Shown piece after piece: positions 28,080 to 36,928 of a stretch of DNA of 43,326 bases. Location of the stretch: NCBI GenBank assembly GCA_002790195.1, contig PFUR01000079.1, positions 1 through 43,326 of the forward strand, in the 5' to 3' direction. This stretch comes from Flavobacteriales bacterium CG_4_9_14_3_um_filter_40_17. Its GTDB lineage: Bacteria; Bacteroidota; Bacteroidia; Flavobacteriales; Flavobacteriaceae. The notes beneath the pieces were generated by a model. That model was not told the origin of the DNA. It saw only the letters and a list, made by a program, of their open reading frames with translations, and did no database searches. Position 1 is the stretch's first letter, and each line of letters opens with the position of its first letter. A program made the position numbers and the translations under genes.

Positions 28080-29627
28080 ATGATCAAATCGACCTATTCT
28101 TCAATTTTAGTAATCATACTGATATTTTTGGGCAGTTGCCGCAGGGATTTTGATACGACATTAAGCAGCGGCAGATTAGAATTCAGCAAAGACACCATTT
28201 ATTTAGATACGGTTTTTACCAACATTGGTTCAGCCACTTTTCGGTTGAAAGTTTTTAATCGGAGTGGCTCAGACATCCGTATTCCGTCCATTCGTCTTGC
28301 CGGCGGAGAATCGTCACCTTATCGGCTCAATGTAGGCGGCGATGCCGGAAAATCATTTCAAGACGTGGAAATACGCGAACGCGACAGCCTTTTTATTTTT
28401 ATAGAAACTACTTTGGATATCAATCAATTGGTAGCTTCGTCATTGGAATTTCTTTCGACAGATGAAATCCTGTTTGACAGTGGTGCAAACGAGCAAAAAG
28501 TAACTTTGGTCACTTTAGTCAAAGATGCTGTTTTCCTTTTTCCGCAAACTTTTGATGATGGCACCAAAGAAACCTTGTTATTGGGTTTGGACGATGAAGG
28601 AAACGAAACACGAGTGGAAGGGTTTTTTCTGGAAGACAGCGAACTGCATTTCACCAACGAAAAACCCTATGTAATCTACGGTTTCGTAGCAATTCCAACC
28701 GGAAAAACGCTCATCATAGATGCGGGTGCGCGTGTCCACTTTCACGCCAATTCAGGACTGATTGCCGCCAACGGAAGCACGTTTTTGGTCAACGGTCAAC
28801 CCAGCGATACGGATGCGATGGAAAATGAAGTCATTTTTCAGGGAGATCGCTTACAGGCTGATTTTGCCAACGATGCAGGGCAGTGGAGTACCATTTGGTT
28901 AACAGCCGGAAGCAAAGACCATCAAATCAATCATGCTACCATCAAAAACGCTACGGTTGGGGTTTTGGTGGATTCTATCAGCGACCGGAGTGCGCCAACT
29001 TTAAAAATTACAAATACGCAGATTTACAACAGTGCTTCCGTGGGACTTTTAGGCAGAGGGAGTTACATTGAAGGAGAAAACTTGGTGGTCAATAATTCGG
29101 GACAAGTGTCTTTGTTTCTTTCATTTGGAGGTAAGTATCAATTCACTCACGCGACATTTGCAAATTTTTTCTCAAGAGGTTTTCGTCAATTTCCAACGGT
29201 AGTCATGAGCAATACTTTTAGTTTAGCAGATGGCAGTACGATTACCAATGATTTAGAGGAAGCGATTTTTGAGAATTGTATTATTTTCGGGAATGCATCC
29301 AACGAATTGGGGATTGACAACTCGCCTCAGGCGACATTTAATTTTTTATTCAAAAACTGCCTTATCCGGTTTGAAAATACAGGAAGTGCCACAGCACAAA
29401 ATCCGTTGTTGGATTTCAGCAACACCGATTTGTATGAAAATGTGGTTCTCAACGGCGATCCGTTTTTTATCGATGCCGAAAACAACAATCTCAAAATCAC
29501 GGATGCCTCGGCAGCCAAAGGACAAGCGAGCATGGCCGGAGCGCTTCGTGTTCCGTTCGATTTGTTGGGAGTTAACCGGATTGCTTCGCCGGATATGGGA
29601 GCTTATCAAAATGTGGTGATTGAGTAG
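28080..29627 (+). CDS. Lipoprotein with predicted right-handed beta-helix
   Basis: A 515-residue lipoprotein (signal helix, lipobox LGSC, C19). The N-terminal domain (SKDTIYLDTVFTNIGSATF, LKVFNRSGSDIRIPSIRLAG, about 32-75) is an immunoglobulin-like fold common in flavobacterial surface proteins. From about 200 onward, short repeating strands (VIYGFVAIPTGKTLIIDAG, ANGSTFLVNGQP, IKNATVGVLVDSIS, ITNTQIYNSASVGLLG) suggest a parallel beta-helix, and the C-terminus has DLLGVNRIASPDMGAYQ, typical of such repeat proteins. It may bind or process surface polysaccharide, but no catalytic residues are evident. ATG 28080 is chosen because it directly begins the signal peptide. It is convergent with the isoaspartyl peptidase, 9 bases away. 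Confidence 0.82.
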   Translation: MIKSTYSSILVIILIFLGSCRRDFDTTLSSGRLEFSKDTIYLDTVFTNIGSATFRLKVFNRSGSDIRIPSIRLAGGESSPYRLNVGGDAGKSFQDVEIRERDSLFIFIETTLDINQLVASSLEFLSTDEILFDSGANEQKVTLVTLVKDAVFLFPQTFDDGTKETLLLGLDDEGNETRVEGFFLEDSELHFTNEKPYVIYGFVAIPTGKTLIIDAGARVHFHANSGLIAANGSTFLVNGQPSDTDAMENEVIFQGDRLQADFANDAGQWSTIWLTAGSKDHQINHATIKNATVGVLVDSISDRSAPTLKITNTQIYNSASVGLLGRGSYIEGENLVVNNSGQVSLFLSFGGKYQFTHATFANFFSRGFRQFPTVVMSNTFSLADGSTITNDLEEAIFENCIIFGNASNELGIDNSPQATFNFLFKNCLIRFENTGSATAQNPLLDFSNTDLYENVVLNGDPFFIDAENNNLKITDASAAKGQASMAGALRVPFDLLGVNRIASPDMGAYQNVVIE

Positions 29628-29636
29628 GGGAGCACC

Positions 29637-30623
29637 CTATTTCTCATAGATTGCCACCGAAAGTTTACCGGTTTTGTCGATAGAAGCCCGATACATTCCT
29701 TTTGTATTAAACACGAAAGCGATGTTTCCATCTTTGTCCAACACGATAACGCCACCGTCCCCGCCCAATTTAGCCATTTTGTTGTAGATGACTTCTTCGG
29801 CTGCATCTTGCGCGCTGAGCCCTTTATATTCCATCAGTGCAGAAATGTCATGGGCAACAGTTGCCCGGATGAAATATTCCCCCCAACCCGTCCCCGAAAC
29901 GGCGCAAGTAAGATTGTTGGCATAAGTACCCGCACCGATAATAGGCGCATCACCAATGCGGTTCCATTTTTTGTTGGTCATGCCACCTGTCGAAGTACCG
30001 GCAGCCAAGTTTCCGTTTTGATCCAACGCCACACAGCCGACCGTGCCGAATTTGAAATCGGGTGTGGGACTATAGCCCTGGTCTTTTTCTTCTTCTTTCG
30101 CCTTCTTGAGCGAATTCATTCGGTTTTCGGTGAAGAAATAGGAAGGATCAACCAATTCGATGTTTTGCTCTTTGGCAAATTGTTCGGCTCCTTTTCCTGA
30201 AAGCATCACATGCGGCGAAGCTTCCATGACCTTCCGGGCGAGCGATATCGGGTTTTTTACGGTTTTCACCCCCGCGATTGCTCCTGCTCCCAACGTATTC
30301 CCATCCATGATGGCCGCGTCCATTTCGTTTTCGCCATCATGGGTGAAAACAGCGCCTTTCCCGGCGTTGAATAACGGAGAATCTTCCAATATGTTTATGG
30401 TTTTTTGAACGGCATCTAAACTGCTGCCACCATTTTTCAAAATTTCATAACCTGCCCGGATGGCTTCTTCGAGTTTGGCGCTATAAGCTTTTTCCATTTC
30501 CGGACTCATGTTTTCGGGGAGGATAGTCCCGGCCCCGCCGTGGATGGCGATGGCAAAGTTTTGGTTTTGCGTAAACCCGGTTAAACTAAAAAAAACGAAA
30601 ATTAAGGTGAATAGATTTTTCAT
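29637..30623 (-). CDS. Exported isoaspartyl peptidase/L-asparaginase (Ntn hydrolase)
   Basis: A 328-residue plant-type asparaginase. A signal peptide (to about residue 19) precedes AIAIHGGAGTI. The self-cleavage and nucleophile site is the threonine in FGTVGCVALDQNGNLAAGTS (about 190-210), preceded by a variable linker, and GGMTNKKWNRIGDAPIIGAG follows as the substrate-binding region. The precursor splits into two chains at that threonine. It removes isoaspartyl residues from damaged peptides or deamidates asparagine, outside the cytoplasm. It fits the peptide-degrading set of the window. A TATTTTTG -7-like box lies at 30719-30726 (minus strand), about 96 bases upstream. Confidence 0.93.
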   Translation of the reverse strand: MKNLFTLIFVFFSLTGFTQNQNFAIAIHGGAGTILPENMSPEMEKAYSAKLEEAIRAGYEILKNGGSSLDAVQKTINILEDSPLFNAGKGAVFTHDGENEMDAAIMDGNTLGAGAIAGVKTVKNPISLARKVMEASPHVMLSGKGAEQFAKEQNIELVDPSYFFTENRMNSLKKAKEEEKDQGYSPTPDFKFGTVGCVALDQNGNLAAGTSTGGMTNKKWNRIGDAPIIGAGTYANNLTCAVSGTGWGEYFIRATVAHDISALMEYKGLSAQDAAEEVIYNKMAKLGGDGGVIVLDKDGNIAFVFNTKGMYRASIDKTGKLSVAIYEK

Positions 30624-30864
30624 ATTTTGAAATTATTTTTGGTGAAACGCCACGGATTTTATAAACTCAGAAAGCCGAATCAATATTTATTGATATTTTG
30701 CTTGTCGATAGTATTTAACAAAAATAGAAAAAACATTTAGTTTTCAGATTTGTTATGCGAACTATCTGTAACGAATTCGTCTTTGGTAATGGTATTATGT
30801 ATTTTAATATTGAAAATCAACAGGTTAAACCGTTAAAACAGTTTCAAAATGTAATTTATCTTCA

Positions 30865-30890
30865 TAGCCCAAGGTTTAAACCTTGGGCTA
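30865..30890. repeat. 26-base perfect palindrome
   Basis: The half-site TAGCCCAAGGTTT (30865-30877) is followed directly by its reverse complement (30878-30890), giving a loopless 26-base palindrome. It lies in the intergenic region between the isoaspartyl peptidase and infB, well away from the infB terminator. It resembles the other short palindromic elements of this window in being intergenic and GC-richer than its surroundings. Confidence 0.85.
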
Positions 30891-30981
30891 TTGATTGAAT
30901 TTGATACTTGGGAATGGTTTTAAACATTTTTATTTTCCGATAGGGTATTACCCAATAAAGTTTTGACGATTGACGAAACAA

Positions 30982-31017
30982 AAAAGGTTAAAAACATTTG
31001 ACTGTTTTTAACCTTTT
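30982..31017 (-). terminator. Terminator of the rimP-nusA-infB operon
   Basis: A perfect 15-base stem, AAAAGGTTAAAAACA (30982-30996) and its complement (31003-31017), with a six-base loop. It begins 26 bases past the infB stop codon. On the minus strand the stem ends in a T-run (AACCTTTTTTGTTT), as expected for an intrinsic terminator. Confidence 0.85.
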
Positions 31018-31043
31018 AAAATTAGAGAATATTTCTTACAAGT

Positions 31044-33875
31044 CTATTTCAATTTCTTTTTGACTTCCACTTCTTGGTATCCTTCGATGATATCGCCGAT
31101 TTCGATGTCGTTGTAATTTTTGATTTGAATACCGCAATCGTAGCCTTTGGTGACTTCTTTGGCATCGTCTTTAAATCGTTTCAAAGTAGCAAGTTCGCCT
31201 GTAAAGACAACCACGCCTTCCCTGATAATTCGGATTTTTGAGTTTCTCATTATCTTTCCGTCCGTAACCATACAGCCTGCTATCGTTCCAACTTTTGATA
31301 TTTTGAATACCTCACGGATTTCGGCATTTCCGGTGATTTCTTCTTTCATTTCCGGTGATAACATGCCTTCCATCGCGTCTTTCAAGTCGTTGATGGCATC
31401 GTAAATGATGGCGTAATTCCGGATATCGATTTCCTCTTTTTCCGCCAATTGACGCGCGTTTCCGGACGGACGGACGTTGAATCCGATGATGATGGCATCG
31501 GAAGCCGAAGCCAACAGTACATCCGATTCGGTGATAGCACCGACCCCTTTGTGGATGATGTTGACTTGAATTTCTTCCGTGGTCAGTTTTTGGAACGATT
31601 CGGTCAAGGCTTCTACCGAGCCGTCCACATCGCCTTTGAGGATGATGTTGAGCTCTTTGAACTGACCCAAAGCGATGCGTCGCCCGATTTCGTCCAACGT
31701 GATGTGGCGTTGTGTGCGAACAGACTGCTCACGGTATAATTGCGTTCTTTTGGAAGCGATTTGTTTAGCTTCTTTTTCGTCTTCATAGACGTTAAATTTG
31801 TCACCTGCTTGTGGTGCGCCGTCCAATCCGAGGATTGAAATTGGCGACGATGGTCCTGCTTCTTTAACGGCTCGGCCGCGTTCGTCGAACATGGCTTTTA
31901 CTTTACCGCTGTGCATACCTGCCAAAACGAAATCTCCAATTTTGAGCGTTCCGTTTTGTACCAAAATGGTGGAAACATAACCGCGCCCTTTGTCTAACAA
32001 GGCTTCTACGACCGTACCTGTTGCCATTCGATTCGGATTGGCTTTCAGTTCGAGAATTTCAGCCTCTAAAAGTATTTTTTCAAGCAGTTCGGCTACGCCC
32101 AATCCGGTTTTTGCCGAAATGTCGTGTGATTGGATTTTACCGCCCCAATCTTCTACGAGTAAATTCATCCCTGCCAATTTCTCTTTGATTTTTTCCGGAT
32201 TGGCGTTGGGTTTGTCTATTTTGTTAATGGCAAAAATCAAAGGCACACCGGCTGCTTGTGCATGGCTGATGGCTTCTTTGGTTTGTGGCATCACATCGTC
32301 ATCGGCTGCGACCACGATGATGGCAATGTCGGTGACTTTTGCTCCGCGGGCTCGCATGGCGGTAAAAGCTTCGTGGCCCGGTGTATCTAGAAAAGTTATT
32401 TTTTCGCCGTTGTCGAGTTGAACGGAATAAGCACCGATGTGTTGGGTGATTCCTCCTGATTCTCCGGCAATTACATTTTCACTGCGGATATAATCGAGCA
32501 AGGAGGTTTTACCGTGGTCAACGTGTCCCATGACGGTAACGATGGGTGCTCTTTTGGCTAAATTTTCTGGGTTTTCTTCTACATCTGAATGCGAATCTTC
32601 AATATCGGTGGTAGTAAACTCGATTTCATAACCAAATTCGTCTGCCAAAATGGAGAGCGTTTCTGCATCTAATCGCTGGTTCATGGTAACCATCAGACCG
32701 AGTGACATACAGGCAGAAATTACTTGGTTAATGGGCGTATCCATCATGGTAGCCATTTCGCCAACAGTAATGAATTCGGTGACTTTGAGTATTTTGTTGT
32801 CGAGTTCTTGTTGTAGTTGCTCGTCCTGGGTTTTCGAGCGGTGAATGTCTCTTTTATCTCGTCTGTATTTGGCAGCTTTCGATTTATTGGTTTTGCCTTG
32901 GAGTTTTTCCAACGTTTCACGCACTTGTCGTTGAACGTCTTCTTCGCTCGGCTCTTCTTTGGCGATTGGTTTTGCCCCTTTTTTATGCAACACTGGAGCT
33001 GCCGAACCGCCTGTATTTGCACCTGATGGAGCAGTTGTTCCATCTTTATTGATTCTTTTTCTTCGGCGTTTTCTGTTTCTATCAGAAGAACTTGATGCAG
33101 CATTTCCACCCGCGGGAGCAACCGGGTCTTCTTTTTTCTTTTTGGGCCTGTTGAACTGAGAAAGGTCAATGGTTTTTTCGAGTATCTTCGGGCCGGACAG
33201 TTTGGTGTAATTTGTCTTGAGCGTGTCGGATTCTTCGGTGGGTTCTTCGGCTAAAGTCAGAACTTTCTTTTTAATTTCTATTTTAGGTTCATCCGATTCG
33301 GCTTTCGGGGCAATTTCCTTTGGCTTTTCGACCGTGGTTTCTTTGACCTCTTCTTTTTTTGTTTCTTCTAGATTTGCTTCTACTTTAGGAACTTCCGGTT
33401 CTGGTTTTACCGTTTGTTCAACTGTTTTTGGTTTTTCAAGGGATTGTTCCTTTGCAGGTTGTTCCTTAACGGGTTGCTCCTTAACGAGTTGCTCCTTAGT
33501 GGGTTGTTCTTTTCTGCGGTTCAGATTGTCTAAATCGATTTTTCCGATGGTTTTGGTGCCTGCTAAATGGGATTTCCCCCGAATGACTTCTTCATTTTCT
33601 CTGGCGAGTCTTTTTGCCTCTTCTTGCTCTTGTTGAACGCGGATTGCTTCTTTTTCTTTTCTTTTTTCTTCATTTATCTCTTGGGAAGCTTCCTTTCTTT
33701 TTCTGTCCGTTTGAAATTCGTCCAAGAGCAATTCATACACCTCATCGCTGATTTTAGTGGTAGGCCTAGCCTCCACTTCATGGCCTTTGCTACCGAGAAA
33801 CTCGACGGCTCTTTCCAATGAAATGTTTAACTCTCTTAAAACTTTGTTTAATCGTACTGTACTTTCTCCAGTCAT
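31044..33875 (-). CDS. infB: Translation initiation factor IF-2
   Basis: IF-2 is the GTPase that places fMet-tRNA on the 30S subunit and promotes subunit joining. It is 943 residues. An IF2_N domain ([20 protein letters not shown], 7-26) is followed by a long charged, low-complexity region (60-330), a second IF2_N-like helix ([20 protein letters not shown]) and the G domain: [13 protein letters not shown] near 452 (G1), [15 protein letters not shown] near 497 (G3) and NKIDKP near 552 (G4). Domains II-IV complete the protein. It is the last gene of the rimP-nusA-infB operon, 51 bases after nusA. A five-unit KEQ repeat sits at residues 122-146. Confidence 0.97.
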   Translation of the reverse strand: MTGESTVRLNKVLRELNISLERAVEFLGSKGHEVEARPTTKISDEVYELLLDEFQTDRKRKEASQEINEEKRKEKEAIRVQQEQEEAKRLARENEEVIRGKSHLAGTKTIGKIDLDNLNRRKEQPTKEQLVKEQPVKEQPAKEQSLEKPKTVEQTVKPEPEVPKVEANLEETKKEEVKETTVEKPKEIAPKAESDEPKIEIKKKVLTLAEEPTEESDTLKTNYTKLSGPKILEKTIDLSQFNRPKKKKEDPVAPAGGNAASSSSDRNRKRRRKRINKDGTTAPSGANTGGSAAPVLHKKGAKPIAKEEPSEEDVQRQVRETLEKLQGKTNKSKAAKYRRDKRDIHRSKTQDEQLQQELDNKILKVTEFITVGEMATMMDTPINQVISACMSLGLMVTMNQRLDAETLSILADEFGYEIEFTTTDIEDSHSDVEENPENLAKRAPIVTVMGHVDHGKTSLLDYIRSENVIAGESGGITQHIGAYSVQLDNGEKITFLDTPGHEAFTAMRARGAKVTDIAIIVVAADDDVMPQTKEAISHAQAAGVPLIFAINKIDKPNANPEKIKEKLAGMNLLVEDWGGKIQSHDISAKTGLGVAELLEKILLEAEILELKANPNRMATGTVVEALLDKGRGYVSTILVQNGTLKIGDFVLAGMHSGKVKAMFDERGRAVKEAGPSSPISILGLDGAPQAGDKFNVYEDEKEAKQIASKRTQLYREQSVRTQRHITLDEIGRRIALGQFKELNIILKGDVDGSVEALTESFQKLTTEEIQVNIIHKGVGAITESDVLLASASDAIIIGFNVRPSGNARQLAEKEEIDIRNYAIIYDAINDLKDAMEGMLSPEMKEEITGNAEIREVFKISKVGTIAGCMVTDGKIMRNSKIRIIREGVVVFTGELATLKRFKDDAKEVTKGYDCGIQIKNYNDIEIGDIIEGYQEVEVKKKLK
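33438..33512. repeat. 15-base tandem repeat inside infB
   Basis: Five tandem copies of a 15-base unit encode KEQ(P/L/S)(T/V/A/L) in the linker of IF-2, residues 122-146. The copies differ at a few positions. Tandem units of this kind can gain or lose copies in frame, so the IF-2 linker length may vary between strains. Confidence 0.75.
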
Positions 33876-33926
33876 AATTTAAAATGCTATTTTTCTCGGA
33901 CAACCCAAAATGGGATTTTATAAAAT

Positions 33927-35159
33927 TTATTCTTCAAATTCTTCTCTCAGGATTCGGATGACTTCTTTTACGGTTTCTTCTTCGAGATCAGTTCTTTTTA
34001 CCAAGTCGTCCACATCTCGTTCGAGTATGCTTTTAGCAGTATCCAACCCTACTTTTTTGAATTCTTCAATAATCCAAGAGTCGATTTCGTCTGTAAATTC
34101 TGTCAATTCAACGTCTTCGTCTGCACCTTCCCGATACACATCGATTTCATATCCCGTGAGCATTCCTGCCAAGCGGATGTTATGTCCGCCTTTTCCGATT
34201 GCTTTGGAGACCTCTTCAGGGCGAAGGACAACCTCGGCTCGTTTTTTCTCTTCATTTAACTTCACAGAAGTCACTTTTGCTGGACTAAGTGCGCGAGTGA
34301 TGAACAGTTGGCTGTTGGTGGTGTAATTGATTACATCGATATTTTCATTGCCCAATTCGCGGACAATGCCATGAATTCTTGAGCCTTTCATTCCTACACA
34401 TGCGCCAACCGGATCTACGCGGTCGTCATAAGAGTCAACAGCTACTTTGGCTTTTTCCCCTGGTATGCGGACTACTTTTTTTACGGTAATCAAACCATCA
34501 AAAACTTCTGGAATTTCTTGTTCAAATAGTTTTTCCAAAAACAAAGGAGAGGTTCTTGACATTACGATAGAGGGTTTGTTTCCCTTTAGTTCGACCGATT
34601 CGATGATTCCACGAACGTTGTCGCCTTTCCTGAAAAAATCGGAGGGTATTTGTTTTTCTTTCGGCAAGACGATTTCGTTTCCGTCATCATCCAATAAGAT
34701 TGCCACTCTGTGCCGGATGTGATGTACTTCGGCTGTGTATATTTCACCAACTAAATCTTTAAACTGCTTGAGTGTGTTGGTGTTGTCGTGTTCGTGGATT
34801 TTTGCAATCAGATTTTGACGTAATGATAAGATGGAACGTCTGCCCAAATCGATGATTTTCACTTCTTCCGAAACGTCTTCACCAACTTCGAAGTCGGGTT
34901 CTATTTTGCGTGCATCGGTCAAAGCGATTTCTTGATTGGGGTCTTCGACTGCCCCGTCGGGGACTACGATTCGGTTTCTCCAAATCTCCAAATCTCCTTT
35001 GTCCGGATTGATGATGATGTCAAAATTGTCATCAGAACCAAATTTTTTCTTCAACGCATTTCTGAATACATCTTCCAAAATGGCCATCAGGGTAACCCGG
35101 TCTATGAGTTTATCGTCTTTGAACTCAGAAAAAGACTCTATCAGCGCTATATTTTCCAT
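33927..35159 (-). CDS. nusA: Transcription elongation/termination factor NusA
   Basis: NusA binds RNA polymerase and nascent RNA and affects pausing, termination and antitermination. The 410-residue protein has the N-terminal polymerase-binding domain (1-120, LIDRVTLMAILEDVFRNALK), an S1 domain (near 130-200), and two KH domains (VGACVGMKGSRIHGIVRELG near 253-272 and AIGKGGHNIRLAGML near 320-334). It lacks the C-terminal acidic repeats of E. coli NusA, ending in a short acidic helix (EEFEE), as is normal in this phylum. It lies 11 bases after rimP in the same operon. Confidence 0.96.
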   Translation of the reverse strand: MENIALIESFSEFKDDKLIDRVTLMAILEDVFRNALKKKFGSDDNFDIIINPDKGDLEIWRNRIVVPDGAVEDPNQEIALTDARKIEPDFEVGEDVSEEVKIIDLGRRSILSLRQNLIAKIHEHDNTNTLKQFKDLVGEIYTAEVHHIRHRVAILLDDDGNEIVLPKEKQIPSDFFRKGDNVRGIIESVELKGNKPSIVMSRTSPLFLEKLFEQEIPEVFDGLITVKKVVRIPGEKAKVAVDSYDDRVDPVGACVGMKGSRIHGIVRELGNENIDVINYTTNSQLFITRALSPAKVTSVKLNEEKKRAEVVLRPEEVSKAIGKGGHNIRLAGMLTGYEIDVYREGADEDVELTEFTDEIDSWIIEEFKKVGLDTAKSILERDVDDLVKRTDLEEETVKEVIRILREEFEE

Positions 35160-35170
35160 GTGCTTTTGAA

Positions 35171-35635
35171 CTAATTAAATTTAAGCGTAACGATTGTTTT
35201 ATTTATTTCTGTAAATGGTATTGTGATTTTTTTTTCAACGGTAATTTTTCCTTTACCGATTGGTTTGGGCTCGCGCACTTTTTGCAAAAGTACAATTTCT
35301 TCTTCTTGAACTTGAATCAGTTGACCTGAATTTTTGCTTCCGCTTGCCATAAAAACCGCTATTTCTCTACCGATGTTTTTTCTGTATTGCCGAATGTTGA
35401 CCAATGGAGAGGAAACGCCCGCCGAAGTAACCTCTATCGAAAAATCCTCTTCCGGATCTAGGTTGTGTTCTACTTTTCTGCTGGCGTTGACACAGTCTTG
35501 AACGGTAACTCCTTCATCTCCATCCATGATGACCACAATTTGACCTGCTTCAGATACTTGTAAATCTATCAGGAACAAAGAAGGATTTTCTTCAAAAAAA
35601 TCGTCCAATAAAACTTTAACTCTTTTTGCTAACAT
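35171..35635 (-). CDS. rimP: Ribosome maturation factor RimP
   Basis: RimP assists 30S subunit maturation. The 154-residue protein has the family N-terminal domain (LLDDFFEENPSLFLIDLQVS), the conserved VTVQDCVNASRKVEHNLDPE (39-58), the EVTSAGVSSPL strand (69-79), and a C-terminal SH3-like domain (NSGQLIQVQEEEIVLLQKV). It opens the conserved rimP-nusA-infB operon. A hairpin and T-run lie just before its ATG, and a promoter lies upstream of that. Confidence 0.95.
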   Translation of the reverse strand: MLAKRVKVLLDDFFEENPSLFLIDLQVSEAGQIVVIMDGDEGVTVQDCVNASRKVEHNLDPEEDFSIEVTSAGVSSPLVNIRQYRKNIGREIAVFMASGSKNSGQLIQVQEEEIVLLQKVREPKPIGKGKITVEKKITIPFTEINKTIVTLKFN

Positions 35636-35642
35636 TTTTTAT

Positions 35643-35669
35643 AAAAAGAGGGGACTTTGATGTCCCCTC
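35643..35669 (-). promoter_or_regulatory. Leader hairpin of the rimP operon
   Basis: A perfect 8-base stem, GAGGGGAC (complement of 35662-35669), loop ATCAAA, GTCCCCTC (complement of 35648-35655), lies in the predicted leader between the promoter and the rimP ATG at 35635. On the transcript it is followed by UUUUU (35643-35647) and then only seven more bases before the AUG. It therefore has the form of an intrinsic terminator placed ahead of the operon, or of a structure controlling ribosome access. It could also terminate transcripts from the upstream methyltransferase gene. Confidence 0.75.
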
Positions 35670-35692
35670 CTCATATTCTATTTTTACGACCG

Positions 35693-35724
35693 CAAATATA
35701 TAAATTTTTACTGTGTCAACAAAA
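35693..35724 (-). promoter_or_regulatory. Promoter of the rimP-nusA-infB operon
   Basis: On the minus strand TTTTG (complement of 35720-35724) is followed after 19 bases by TATATTTG (complement of 35693-35700), a full match to the Bacteroidota consensus. The leader would be about 50 bases and contains the hairpin. Confidence 0.75.
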
Positions 35725-35775
35725 CTATTTGTTTCGTGCCAAATGAAAACTTTGTGTTTTCAAATTGGGAATAAA

Positions 35776-36426
35776 TCAACTTGTTTTACTGAAAATATAA
35801 ACGCGTTCTTCGGGGTTAGCTAATATTCTTAAACCAAATGCCCTTTCTATGAACGCAAATGTTTTTGAGTGGTAGAAAACAACATGTGTCGGATCTTTGG
35901 CGTAATACCAATTTGGGAATTCTTCTAATTTTTGATAGGGATGTGTCATGATAGTCAAAATACCATTGGTTTTGAGCATGTTGCATATTTTTTGAAAATC
36001 TATTGCCGGTTGGTGAAAATGCTCGACACATTCGGTGGTAAAAATAACATCAAAAATAGTTTGTGGAATATCGGGATAGAAAATCGGATCATAATTTATG
36101 CAGGAAATACAGCTTTCTTCAAGTAAAAATTGGATGGTTGGCCCGGGGCCACAACCGTAATCGAGCGCTTTCATGCCTGATGTCAAATAAGGCAAAGTCG
36201 GCAAAACTGCTTTGTTCAGAAAAGTTCGGTATCGTTCGTCTTCCGGCTTGTTGTTGTGTTTGGCGTATCGTTGGCGTTCCGAATCCAAATCAGGGTAAAA
36301 ATCCCGGCTTGTATAGGCTAATCGACATTTTCCGCATTGAAAAACAGGTTGTTTCAATGGCCCGATTGTCTCTGCTGAAATAGATTCAGACAAACAAAGC
36401 GGGCAAATGTGTTGGGAATTTATCAA
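35776..36426 (-). CDS. SAM-dependent methyltransferase with N-terminal zinc ribbon
   Basis: A 216-residue protein: a zinc-ribbon-like N-terminus with C8-x2-C11 and C31-x2-C34, then a class I methyltransferase domain with motif I ALDYGCGPGP (about 87-96), ECVEHFHQP near 131-139, and LKTNGILTIMTHPYQ. The zinc ribbon recalls sugar and lipid methyltransferases of the Methyltransf_23 type. The start is a TTG at 36426 inside the preceding membrane-protein gene, overlapping it by 41 bases; any later start would remove the first cysteine pair, so the overlap seems real. It is the last gene of the FMN-binding unit. Substrate unknown. Confidence 0.85.
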   Translation of the reverse strand: MINSQHICPLCLSESISAETIGPLKQPVFQCGKCRLAYTSRDFYPDLDSERQRYAKHNNKPEDERYRTFLNKAVLPTLPYLTSGMKALDYGCGPGPTIQFLLEESCISCINYDPIFYPDIPQTIFDVIFTTECVEHFHQPAIDFQKICNMLKTNGILTIMTHPYQKLEEFPNWYYAKDPTHVVFYHSKTFAFIERAFGLRILANPEERVYIFSKTS

Positions 36427-36928
36427 AATGAATTGTTAGTTTTTTTTTTGCATAAAGTTGAGTCAAAATGATACCAATTGAAACGGTGTAGGTCAACGTC
36501 ATCAAGGTGCCCGAAAAAATGACGACATATTTCATCCAAAGAATGCCGTTCCACAACAAATAGAGCCCTCCGAAAGTGAGTAAAGTAGAGAAAAATGGCT
36601 CTAGGATTAAGAAAAATTTTAACCGTTTATTCAATTTGGCAAACAGCAAAACCGAGCCTGCCAAAAAGAAAATCATCGACATCGAAAGTATGTGTGTATG
36701 CACGATGGTGAGCATTTCGCGTTCACTTTTCTTAAATTTCATCACTTCGGCATCCGGCTTGTCTTCATTGCCTAAATAGGTTTGCTCGACACCCTGTGGC
36801 TGATGTGAACCGGTTTGTTTGACAAAAAATAAACCGGTGTAGAAACCGATGCTCAACACGAAGATAAAAATGGCTAAAAACAGTTTGATTTCCTTGGGGA
36901 GCGTCAGAAGCAGTCCATTATAGTTCAT
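36386..36928 (-). CDS. Four-helix membrane protein, unknown function
   Basis: A 180-residue integral membrane protein with four hydrophobic helices (near 13-35, 74-97, 103-126 and 130-155). I do not recognise a named domain, though it resembles an unnamed conserved protein of flavobacteria. Notable is LGNEDKPDAEVMKFKKSERE (about 52-71) in the first loop, ahead of MLTIVHTHILSMSMIFFLAG, whose histidines H77 and H79 sit at a membrane edge where they could bind metal or heme. It overlaps the FMN-binding gene upstream by 11 bases and the methyltransferase downstream by 41 bases. A redox partner role is inferred only from context. Confidence 0.8.
   Translation of the reverse strand: MNYNGLLLTLPKEIKLFLAIFIFVLSIGFYTGLFFVKQTGSHQPQGVEQTYLGNEDKPDAEVMKFKKSEREMLTIVHTHILSMSMIFFLAGSVLLFAKLNKRLKFFLILEPFFSTLLTFGGLYLLWNGILWMKYVVIFSGTLMTLTYTVSIGIILTQLYAKKKLTIHFDKFPTHLPALFV

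Larger units (their letters stand above)
30624..31043. other. 420-base intergenic region
   Basis: This gap between the isoaspartyl peptidase start and the infB stop holds, in order: a short inverted repeat ATCAATA-TT-TATTGAT (30679-30694), a TATTTTTG -7-like box on the minus strand (30719-30726), the 26-base palindrome at 30865, and the infB terminator. A 47-codon open frame at 30755-30898 runs across the palindrome and is not considered a gene. Confidence 0.6.

Noticed and set aside
30679-30694. ATCAATA-TT-TATTGAT as an operator for the isoaspartyl peptidase.
   Set aside because: The DNA is highly AT-rich, there is one copy, and no regulator gene is nearby; chance is likely.
30755-30898. 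A 47-codon ATG-started open frame across the 26-base palindrome.
   Set aside because: Its C-terminal third is simply the palindrome translated, there is no ribosome site or promoter at a useful distance, and no family resemblance. It is likely the repeat read as protein.
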